In this document: positions 5,911 through 12,110 of the stretch, one piece after another
How positions within the stretch are numbered: the stretch's first letter is position 1
How the letters are laid out: the number at the start of each line of letters is the position of its first letter
Assembly (NCBI GenBank): GCA_050329415.1
Contig: JBHJOS010000171.1
Span: 1-19,502, forward strand
Direction: 5' to 3'
From: JANNOG01 sp050329415
Lineage (GTDB): Bacteria > Actinomycetota > Actinomycetes > Actinomycetales > JBBAYJ01
Length of the DNA stretch: 19,502 nt
Notes under the pieces: generated by a model
The model's database searches: none
What the model saw: the letters and a program-made list of their open reading frames with translations, nothing else
Told to the model about the DNA's origin: nothing
Position numbers and translations under genes: made by a program

Positions 5911-6950
5911 CGCTCAGCGCCGGGCCGGGGCGACGTCACCTGATCGGATGCGGCGCGGGGGCGGGTGACGGCCGGTGCCCCCAGTGCCCGTGCCCCCGCA
6001 TCGACCCGGGAGCGCAGGTCGCCGGCCCCGCGCGCGGCGGCGACGTAGGCGTCGCGGCGCCGCCGGGCCACCCCGTCGCCGGCGGCGGGCGGCGTCGAGG
6101 TGTCGTCCAGGGCGGCCCGCAGCAGGTCGAGCGCCTGCGCCCGCATCTGGGAGACCCGCGACTCCGTCACCCCCAGCTCGGCGGCCAGCTCGGCCATCGG
6201 CCGCTCCCGGAGGTCGTAGCCGTCGACGACCGCCCGCAGCCGTTCTGGCAGGGCGGAGACGGCCACCAGGAGGGCGCCGATCCGCTCGGCGTGAGCGACG
6301 TGCGCCTCCGGGTCGCCGCCGGGGGCCACCAGCAGGTCGCCGAGGATCCCGGACGCCGTCAGCCCGCCGACGACACCCTCCGAGGTCCCGTGCGCCACGC
6401 CGGGGTGGGGATCCAGCGCCACGACGAGCGCCCGGTCCCGATCGGCGCGGACCCGGTCCACCTCGCCCGGCGGGACGCCGAGCGCCGAGGCCAGCTCCTG
6501 CCGGGTCGGCGACCGGCCGAGCTCCCCGTGCAACCGCTCCTCCGCCGCGGCGAGCCGCCGGCCGTCGCGGCGCACGCCGCGGGTGGCCCAGTCCGACCGG
6601 CGCAGCTCGTCCACGACGGCGCCCCGGATCCGGATCCGGGCGTACTGACCGAACGGGACCCCGGTGTCCGCCCGGTACGCGCGCGCGGCCGCGACGAGGG
6701 CGACCAGCCCGGCACTCGCGAGGTCCTCCCGTGCCACGTGGGCGGGCACGCGCGACATGGTCTCCGCCACGACGTGCCCGACGACGGGCAGGTGGGTGAG
6801 GACCAGGGCGTCGCCGCCGTCCCCGGTCGAGGTACCGGCTGGGTCCGTGGTGCCGGGAGCCCGGCGCGGCGCCGGGACCAGAGCGGTGCGCACTGTCACA
6901 CCCGGGCCATCGGCGACCGGGCGGCGCTGCTTGAGCGGGCGGCGGGCCAC
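5883..6950 (-). CDS. fliA: FliA/WhiG-type flagellar sigma factor (sigma-28), 355 aa
   Basis: It directs RNA polymerase to late flagellar promoters. Region 2 spans about residues 48-125 (THLPVVGHVVAETMSRVP, GLVALVAAARAYRADTG, FGQYARIRIRGAVVDELRR), region 3 about 130-180 (EERLHGELGRSPTRQELA), region 4 about 225-280 with a helix-turn-helix (MAELAAELGVTESRVSQMR). Region 1 is minimal, as in FliA and WhiG. It is longer than the usual 240-280 residues: about 45 N-terminal residues precede region 2 and a basic Ala/Gly/Arg tail of about 70 residues follows region 4. The GTG at 6950 has no clear ribosome binding site; GTG starts 18-20 codons in are possible. It is divergent from flgN with 136 bases between, and its stop lies inside the fliC promoter. 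Confidence 0.88.
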   Translation of the reverse strand: MARRPLKQRRPVADGPGVTVRTALVPAPRRAPGTTDPAGTSTGDGGDALVLTHLPVVGHVVAETMSRVPAHVAREDLASAGLVALVAAARAYRADTGVPFGQYARIRIRGAVVDELRRSDWATRGVRRDGRRLAAAEERLHGELGRSPTRQELASALGVPPGEVDRVRADRDRALVVALDPHPGVAHGTSEGVVGGLTASGILGDLLVAPGGDPEAHVAHAERIGALLVAVSALPERLRAVVDGYDLRERPMAELAAELGVTESRVSQMRAQALDLLRAALDDTSTPPAAGDGVARRRRDAYVAAARGAGDLRSRVDAGARALGAPAVTRPRAASDQVTSPRPGAERSGGPALRR

Positions 6951-7010
6951 TGCCCGGCTGCGCCGACCGGGTGAGCGGGTCCAGGCGCTTCGGACGGATC
7001 ACCCCCACGG

Positions 7011-7038
7011 CTCAGAACCCGGGTCGGGCCGCCGATGG
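7011..7038 (+). promoter_or_regulatory. FliA (sigma-28)-type promoter of flgN-flgK-flgL-fliW
   Basis: CTCAG (7011-7015), 15 bases, then GCCGATGG (7031-7038), matching the fliC element in both boxes and spacing. It lies 48 bases before the flgN start and gives a predicted leader of about 40 bases. Confidence 0.7.
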
Positions 7039-7051
7039 GTCCGGGGTGTCA

Positions 7052-7079
7052 GGGGCGCGGTGCCCCCGAGGACGGAGGA
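7052..7079 (+). promoter_or_regulatory. flgN leader: small hairpin plus ACGGAGGA ribosome binding site
   Basis: GGGGC-GCGGT-GCCCC (7052-7066) forms a 5-bp hairpin in the predicted leader. It is followed by ACGGAGGA (7072-7079), identical to the octamer over the fliC ribosome binding site and holding the CsrA core ANGGA. GGAGG is eight bases from the GTG start. CsrA control of this operon is possible but the ACGGAGGA here is not clearly in a loop. Confidence 0.4.
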
Positions 7080-7086
7080 CGGCCCC

Positions 7087-7575
7087 GTGGGCTTCGCCGA
7101 GGTGTCCGGCGTGCTGTGGCGCGAGCGCGAGCTGCTCGAGCTGCTGCTGTTCAAGCTGGAGGAGGAGCAGCTGGTGCTGGCCGGGGGCCGCGCCCGCTGG
7201 CTGCCTCACGCGACGCGCGAGGTGGAGGCCGTCCTGGGTGGGATCCGGCGGGCGGAGCTGCTGCGCCGGGTCGAGCTGGAGCGGCTGGCGGGCGAGCTCG
7301 GGTTGTCCGGCGACGTTCCGCTGCGCGAGCTGGCCGACGCCTCCCCGCCCCCCTGGGACGAGCTCTTCCGCTCGCACCGGGCCGCGTTCCTCGCCCTCAC
7401 CGGGGAGATCACCGCCCTCGCCGAGGCGAACCGGGACCTGTTGGCCGCCGGCGCCCGATCCGTCACCGAGGCCCTGCTGAGCACCGGCCTCGTCGAGGCG
7501 ACAGCGACCTACGACGCGACGGGTCGGGCACCCACCCGCTCCGGTGGCTCGCACCTCGTCGACCACGTCTCCTGA
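7087..7575 (+). CDS. flgN: FlgN family protein, chaperone for hook-filament junction proteins, 162 aa
   Basis: FlgN binds FlgK and FlgL in the cytoplasm and brings them to the flagellar export gate. The protein is almost all helical: a starting amphipathic helix LWRERELLELLLFKLEEEQ (about residues 10-29), further helices ending in LLRRVELERLAGEL, and a last helix SHRAAFLALTGEI-TALAEANRDLL, the FlgN-family arrangement. Position directly before flgK is the normal one. The GTG at 7087 is chosen because GGAGG lies eight bases upstream and the recognisable first helix starts right after; the frame is open far upstream by chance. The last 30 residues look disordered. First gene of the plus-strand operon, ten bases before flgK. 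Confidence 0.85.
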   Translation: MGFAEVSGVLWRERELLELLLFKLEEEQLVLAGGRARWLPHATREVEAVLGGIRRAELLRRVELERLAGELGLSGDVPLRELADASPPPWDELFRSHRAAFLALTGEITALAEANRDLLAAGARSVTEALLSTGLVEATATYDATGRAPTRSGGSHLVDHVS

Positions 7576-7584
7576 GGAGGCCTC

Positions 7585-8985
7585 ATGAGCAGCTTCGCCG
7601 CACTGACCACCGCCCTGTCCGGGCTGGTCGCCCAGCGGTACGGCCTCGACATCACGGGCCAGAACGTCGCCAACGTCAACACCCCGGGGTACAGCCGGCA
7701 GCGGGCGGTGCTCGTGCCGGTCGACCCGGCGGCCGTGGCGTCCTTGCAGTCGGCCCGCCTCAGCAGCGGCGGGGGCGTCTCGGTCACCGGGGTCGAGCGG
7801 ATCGCCGACGCTCTCGTCGACGCGCGCGCCCGGGCGGAGAACGAGGCCGGCGCGCGGTACGGGGTCGCTTCGGCGGTGTGGACCCGGATCGACAGCATGC
7901 TGGGCGAGCCGGCCGACGGCGGGCTCACCGAGCAGCTGTCGACCTTCTTCAACGCGTGGGCGGACCTGGCGAACCGGCCGGACGTCGACGCCACCCGGGT
8001 GGCGGTGATCCAGACCGGGCAGGCGGTCGCCGACCGGCTGTTCCGGCTCGGCACGGACCTCGAGGTGCAGTGGACCCAGCGGCACGAGGACCTGGGGGCC
8101 GTCCTCACCGACGTCAACGAGACGTCCCGGGCGATCGCCGACCTCAACCGGTCGATCCGCCAGGCGAGCGGGGCCGGGCTGGCCGTCAACGACCTCGTGG
8201 ACCGCCGGGACGTCCTCGTCGACACCCTGGTCTCGCTCACCGGCGGGACGGTGCGCCCGGTCGAGGGCGGCATGGTCGAGGTCTACGTGGGGGGCATGGC
8301 CGCGGTTCGCGGCACCTCGTTCGACGCCCTGTCCCTGGACCCGGCGGGCGCGGCGTCGCTCGCCGAGGTGCGGGCCGGCGGCACCGTCCAGTTGCGGTGG
8401 TCCGGTGGTCACGCCGCCCAGCTGCCCGGCGGCTCCGTCTCCGGCACGCTGGAGGCGCTGACCGGCACCCTGCCGGCGGTGGCGCAACAGTTCGACGCCG
8501 TCGCGGCGGACCTGGCCGCCCAGGTGAACACCGAGCACGTGCTCGGGCAGGGCCGGGACGGCATCAGCGGGCGGCCGTTCTTCACCGGGTCGACGACGGC
8601 CGACCTGAGGGTCGACCCGGCGGTGGTGGCCGACCCGGATCTGGTCGCCGCCGCGGCGGTGTCCGAGGGGCTCTCCGGGGGGACGGTCGCCGACCGGGTG
8701 GCGCTGCTCGGCGAACGAGCGGGCGGCCCGGCGGCCGCCTGGCGAGCCGTCGTCACCGATCTCGGGGCGCAGGCGCTGGCCGCGACCCGCCGCACCGACC
8801 TGCAGGCGGTCGCCGTCCGGGAGGCCGACGCCGCCCGGCAGAGCGTGTCCGGGGTCGACCTGGACGAGGAACTCACCCGGATGGTGATGTTCCAGCGGGC
8901 CTTCGAGGGGGCCTCCCGCGTGCTCACCGCCGTCGACCAGGCACTCGACGTCCTCATCAACCGCACCGGCGTGGTCGGCCGCTAG
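7585..8985 (+). CDS. flgK: Hook-filament junction protein FlgK (HAP1), 466 aa
   Basis: FlgK joins the hook to the filament. The N-terminus MSSFAALTTALSGLVAQRYG, then TGQNVANVNTPGYSRQ (about residues 25-42), is the conserved flagellar rod/hook motif. The C-terminus VDLDEELTRMVMFQRAFEG with a final helix ALDVLINRTG is the matching D0 partner. Length is within the family range, at the compact end. ATG at 7585 has GAGGAGG upstream. It follows flgN by nine bases and precedes flgL by 27 bases, so all belong to one operon. Confidence 0.96.
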   Translation: MSSFAALTTALSGLVAQRYGLDITGQNVANVNTPGYSRQRAVLVPVDPAAVASLQSARLSSGGGVSVTGVERIADALVDARARAENEAGARYGVASAVWTRIDSMLGEPADGGLTEQLSTFFNAWADLANRPDVDATRVAVIQTGQAVADRLFRLGTDLEVQWTQRHEDLGAVLTDVNETSRAIADLNRSIRQASGAGLAVNDLVDRRDVLVDTLVSLTGGTVRPVEGGMVEVYVGGMAAVRGTSFDALSLDPAGAASLAEVRAGGTVQLRWSGGHAAQLPGGSVSGTLEALTGTLPAVAQQFDAVAADLAAQVNTEHVLGQGRDGISGRPFFTGSTTADLRVDPAVVADPDLVAAAAVSEGLSGGTVADRVALLGERAGGPAAAWRAVVTDLGAQALAATRRTDLQAVAVREADAARQSVSGVDLDEELTRMVMFQRAFEGASRVLTAVDQALDVLINRTGVVGR

Positions 8986-9012
8986 GCCGGCCCGGGCCCG
9001 GAGGGAGCTTCC

Positions 9013-9891
9013 GTGCGCATCACCCAGCAGAGCCTCGCGACGAGGACCTACGACAACCTCCAGGCCTCGCTGGCCCGGTCGGCCCGGCTGCAGGAGCAGC
9101 TGTCGAGCGGCAGGCAGATCAACCGGCCCTCGGACGGGCCGGGGCAGGCCGCGTCGGCCATGCAGCTGCGCGGCTCGCTGCGGACCGTCGAGCAGTACGT
9201 GCGCAACGCCGACGACGCCTACGCCTGGCTGGCCACCGCGGACAGCGCCCTGCAGGCGGTGTCGACGTCACTGCAGCGGGCCCGGGACCTCGCGGTGCAG
9301 GGAGCGACCACGGGTGTGGTGCCGCTGTCGGCCCGCCAGGCGATCGCCGACGAGGTGCGCCAGGTCAGGGAGACGGTGCTCGGGCTGGCGAACACCCAGT
9401 ACCTGGGGCGGCCGGTGTTCGGCGGGACGACGGCGGGCGGGACCGCCTACGACGCCGCCGGCACCTACCTCGGCGACACGGGTGCGGTCAACCGCCGGGT
9501 CGGACCGAACGCCCAGGTCCGGGCGGACGTCTCGGGCGTGGCCGTGTTCGGCGACGGGGCCGGCAGCGTCTTCGACGTCCTCGACACCCTGGCCGGTGAC
9601 CTCGTGTCCGATCCGGCGGCGGTCCAGGCGTCCCTGGCCGCCATCGACACCGCCCTCGACGACGTGCTGAGCGGGCTGTCGGAGGTCGGCTCCCGGGTGA
9701 ACCGGGTGGAGGCGATGAAGCGCACCGGGGAGGCCCAGGCGATCGAGCTGCGGACGAACCTCAGCGAGGTGGAGGACATCGACCTGCCACGCACGATCAT
9801 GGACCTCCAGCTGCAGGAGGTGGCCTACCAGGCCGCCCTCGGGGCGACGGCCCGCGTGCTGCAGCCGAGCCTGCTGGACTTCCTGCGATGA
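9013..9891 (+). CDS. flgL: Hook-filament junction protein FlgL (HAP3), 292 aa
   Basis: FlgL is the second junction protein, between FlgK and flagellin. It has the flagellin-type ends: MRITQQSLATRTYDNLQAS, LQEQLSSGRQINRPSDGP (residues about 27-45), AWLATADSALQAV, and a C-terminal IDLPRTIMDLQLQEVAYQAA ending LLDFLR. Length is typical (about 290-300). The GTG at 9013 has GGAGGGAG upstream at the right distance. Its stop overlaps the possible ATG of fliW. Confidence 0.95.
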   Translation: MRITQQSLATRTYDNLQASLARSARLQEQLSSGRQINRPSDGPGQAASAMQLRGSLRTVEQYVRNADDAYAWLATADSALQAVSTSLQRARDLAVQGATTGVVPLSARQAIADEVRQVRETVLGLANTQYLGRPVFGGTTAGGTAYDAAGTYLGDTGAVNRRVGPNAQVRADVSGVAVFGDGAGSVFDVLDTLAGDLVSDPAAVQASLAAIDTALDDVLSGLSEVGSRVNRVEAMKRTGEAQAIELRTNLSEVEDIDLPRTIMDLQLQEVAYQAALGATARVLQPSLLDFLR

Positions 9892-10319
9892 GAGGCTGTG
9901 CGGTTGTGACGGACGCCGACCCGCGACCCGCCCCGGCACCCCTGCCCGAGCTGGGGTTCGTCGTGCCCATCCCCGGCCTGGGCGCCGCTCGCCGGTACAC
10001 CGTCACCGCCCTGGACGCCGACGGGGTGCTGTTCGCCATGGACTCGGTCGACGAGGCCGGGCTGCGGCTGCTCGTGGCCCAGCCCTGGGCGTTCTTCCCC
10101 GACTACTCGCCCGAGGTCGACGACGACTGGGCGGCCGCTCTCGGCCTGGGCGACGCGTCCGACGCGCTGGTGTTCGTCGTGGTCACCGTGGGGGACACGC
10201 CTGCCGGATCGACGGCCAACCTGCTCGCGCCGGTGGTCGTCAACCGCAGCACCGGGGCCGCCGCCCAGGTCGTCCTGGCCGGTGCCGACCTCCCGCTGCG
10301 CGCCCCCCTCGTCGGGTGA
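9888..10319 (+). CDS. fliW: Flagellar assembly factor FliW, 143 aa
   Basis: FliW binds flagellin and CsrA in turn: free FliW inhibits CsrA and so permits flagellin translation. The sequence shows the family pattern: ELGFVVPIPGLGAARRYTV at the start, PWAFFPDYSPEVDDD (about residues 65-79), and the diagnostic TANLLAPVVVNRSTGAAAQ (about 106-124). The ATG at 9888 overlaps the flgL stop (ATGA); a GTG at 9906 with GAGAGG ten bases upstream is an equal alternative. Its usual partner csrA does not follow; the next gene converges from the other strand with 12 bases between. The leader of fliC carries candidate CsrA sites, which fits the function. Confidence 0.92.
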   Translation: MRGCAVVTDADPRPAPAPLPELGFVVPIPGLGAARRYTVTALDADGVLFAMDSVDEAGLRLLVAQPWAFFPDYSPEVDDDWAAALGLGDASDALVFVVVTVGDTPAGSTANLLAPVVVNRSTGAAAQVVLAGADLPLRAPLVG

Positions 10320-10331
10320 GTCGCCGGCGGG

Positions 10332-11135
10332 TCAGCGCGGGCGGGTGGCCCAGAAGGCGACCGCTGCCGCCGCGGCCGCGTTGAGCGAGTCCACGCCACC
10401 GGACATCGGGATCGCGACGGTGAGGTCGGCGGCGGCGAGCACCGGCGGCGACAGCCCGTCGCCCTCGGCGCCCAGCACCCAGCACAGCCGCTGCGGCGGG
10501 TCGGCGGCGACCATGTCGAGGGCGACGGCCCCCGGCCGGACCCCGAGGGCGGCGACCGTGAAGCCGGCGGCCCGGACCACGGCCAGCCCGCCCGGCCACG
10601 GCTCGATCCGGGTCCACGGCACCGCGAAGACCGTGCCCATGGAGACCCGCACGCTGCGCCGGTAGAACGGGTCCGCGCACCGGGGCGTCACGAGGACCGC
10701 GTCCACCCCGAGCGCCGCCGCCGACCGGAACACCGCACCGACGTTCGTGTGGTCGACGAGGTCCTCGAGGACCACCGCCCGGCCGGCCCCGGCGAGCACG
10801 TCGGCCACCGCGGCGAGGGCGGGCCGGTGCATGGCGGCGAGGGCGCCCCGGTGCAGGTGGAAACCCGTGATCCGGGTGAGCATCGGCTCTTCCGCCACGA
10901 GGACCGGCGCACCCTGCCCGGCCGCGGCCGCCAGGACGTCGGGGATCTCCGGCAGCCACCCTGGCGCGACGAGGACCGACCGCACCCGGTGCCCGGCCGC
11001 CAGGGCCCGCCGGATCACCTTGGTCGACTCGGCCATGAACAGCCCCTCGGCCGGTTCGCGGACCCGCCGCAGCGCCACGTCGGTGAGGCAGGTGTAGTCA
11101 CCCAGCCGCGGATCGTCGGGGTCCGTGACCCGCAC
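10332..11135 (-). CDS. SpoU/TrmH-family RNA 2'-O-methyltransferase, 267 aa
   Basis: Members transfer a methyl group from S-adenosylmethionine to a ribose 2'-OH in tRNA or rRNA. The N-terminal substrate-binding domain (about 1-105) includes GLFMAESTKVIRRAL; the knotted SPOUT domain follows with motif 1 LEDLVDHTNVGAVFRSA (about 121-137), motif 2 RVSMGTVFAVPW, and motif 3 LGAEGDGLSPPVL, then IPMSGGVDSLNAAAAAAV, which builds the trefoil knot and cofactor site. All key residues (N and R of motif 1, the GAEGxGL loop, the IPM-x-S-LN) are present. GTG at 11135 was chosen for the purine-rich GGAGGGTGGGGAGG upstream and because the folded domain starts there. The frame is open further, with a GTG at 11258 overlapping the previous gene's stop. 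The exact RNA target cannot be told. Confidence 0.9.
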   Translation of the reverse strand: MRVTDPDDPRLGDYTCLTDVALRRVREPAEGLFMAESTKVIRRALAAGHRVRSVLVAPGWLPEIPDVLAAAAGQGAPVLVAEEPMLTRITGFHLHRGALAAMHRPALAAVADVLAGAGRAVVLEDLVDHTNVGAVFRSAAALGVDAVLVTPRCADPFYRRSVRVSMGTVFAVPWTRIEPWPGGLAVVRAAGFTVAALGVRPGAVALDMVAADPPQRLCWVLGAEGDGLSPPVLAAADLTVAIPMSGGVDSLNAAAAAAVAFWATRPR

Positions 11136-11145
11136 CACCTCCCCA

Positions 11146-11238
11146 CCCTCCGCCCGGCGATTGCCGCCACTCGCCGACCCGGCGGCGCCCTCCGCCCGGC
11201 GATTGCCGCCACTCGCCGACCCGGCGGCACCCTCCGCC
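11146..11238. repeat. 42-bp tandem repeat, two copies plus a partial third
   Basis: Unit 1 (11146-11187) and unit 2 (11188-11229) are identical except for the last base (G or A); nine bases of a third copy follow (11230-11238). Each unit contains the short inverted repeat CGGCGA / TCGCCG around a ten-base loop. The unit is 14 codons, so on the minus strand the methyltransferase frame stays open through it, reading EGAAGSASGGNRRA twice. Confidence 0.9.
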
Positions 11239-11254
11239 GGGTCGGGAGGACGGG

Positions 11255-12064
11255 TCACCGCACGGCCAAGGCGATCACGGCGACCACGCCCACGACGGCG
11301 ATCACGGCTCGCAGCGCCCGGGCGGGCAGGCGACGGCCGTAGCGAGCGCCGAGGACGCCCCCGACGACGGCGCCGACAGCGACGGTGGCGGCGAGTCGCC
11401 AGTCGACGAGGTCGGGCGCGGCGACCACGAAGAGGACCGTGGCCAGCAGGTTGACCGCCGACGCCAGCGCGTTCTTGGTCGCGTTGAGCCGTTGCAGGCC
11501 GTCGGCGAGGGTGGCGCCCAGGAGGCCGATGAGGATGACGCCCTGGGCGGCGCCGAAGTACCCGCCGTACACCCCGGCCGCGGCGACGCCGGCCAGCAGC
11601 CCCACCGTGGCGGCCCCCGACACGGGCCGCCACGAGCCGCCCCCGCCCGCAGCCTCCCGCGCCGCCGCGGCCCGGGCGGCCCGTGCCGCCAGCCGCGGCT
11701 GGGCGAGGACGAGCAGCACCCCCATCCCCACCAGCACCGGCACGGCGGTGTCGAAGACCCGCTGCGGCAGGACCAGGAGCAGGCCCGCCCCGGTGAGCCC
11801 GCCCACCGCGCTGAAGGGCAGCAACCAGGCCAGGCGACGTCCCTGCCCGGCCAGTTCCCGCCGGTAGCCCCAGGTCCCGGCCACCGAGCCGAACACCAGG
11901 CCGACGTTGTTCGTCACGTTCGCCGTCACCGGTGGCAGCCCGGCGGCGAGCAGGGCGGGGAAGGTCAGCAGGGTCCCCGACCCCACGAGGGTGTTGATGG
12001 CGCCCGCCCCGACAGCCGCGACGACGAGGAGCGCGAGCGAGGCGATCGGGACGTCTGCGAGCAC
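11255..12064 (-). CDS. TSUP (TauE/SafE)-family permease, 269 aa
   Basis: These membrane proteins export or import sulfur-containing anions such as sulfite or sulfoacetate; the substrate here is unknown. The sequence starts with LADVPIASLALLVVAAVGA and the family motif AGAINTLVGSGTLLTFPAL (residues about 20-38), with a second related half from VGLLAGVAAAGVYGGYFGAA onward (about 153-172). I count about eight membrane segments. A charged Ala/Arg loop (about 125-147) separates the halves. GTG at 12064 is the only good start near the family N-terminus, though its ribosome binding site is weak. It lies between the photolyase and the methyltransferase on the same strand, with 46 bases to the former. 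Confidence 0.88.
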   Translation of the reverse strand: MLADVPIASLALLVVAAVGAGAINTLVGSGTLLTFPALLAAGLPPVTANVTNNVGLVFGSVAGTWGYRRELAGQGRRLAWLLPFSAVGGLTGAGLLLVLPQRVFDTAVPVLVGMGVLLVLAQPRLAARAARAAAAREAAGGGGSWRPVSGAATVGLLAGVAAAGVYGGYFGAAQGVILIGLLGATLADGLQRLNATKNALASAVNLLATVLFVVAAPDLVDWRLAATVAVGAVVGGVLGARYGRRLPARALRAVIAVVGVVAVIALAVR

Positions 12065-12076
12065 CGACCCGATGAT

Positions 12077-12094
12077 GCCGGTCGCTCAACCGGC
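12077..12094 (-). terminator. Small hairpin between photolyase and TSUP genes
   Basis: GCCGGT (12077-12082) and ACCGGC (12089-12094) pair around a six-base loop in the 46-base gap. With only six pairs and no U-run, it may be an attenuator, an mRNA-processing element, or chance. Confidence 0.25.
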
Positions 12095-12110
12095 CCGCCG
12101 CCGGCAGCGC

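Noticed and set aside
5975..6799. Plus-strand Arg/Pro-rich frame opposite the sigma factor
   Set aside because: Shadow of fliA; composition is typical of antisense frames in high-GC DNA.
7035..9599. 854-codon plus-strand frame overlapping flgN, flgK and flgL
   Set aside because: Stop-free only because of high G/C; the product is Arg/Gly/Pro-rich and the known proteins lie in another frame.
11146..11238. Possible CRISPR-like array
   Set aside because: The copies are directly adjacent with no spacers, only two full units, and no cas genes are present.
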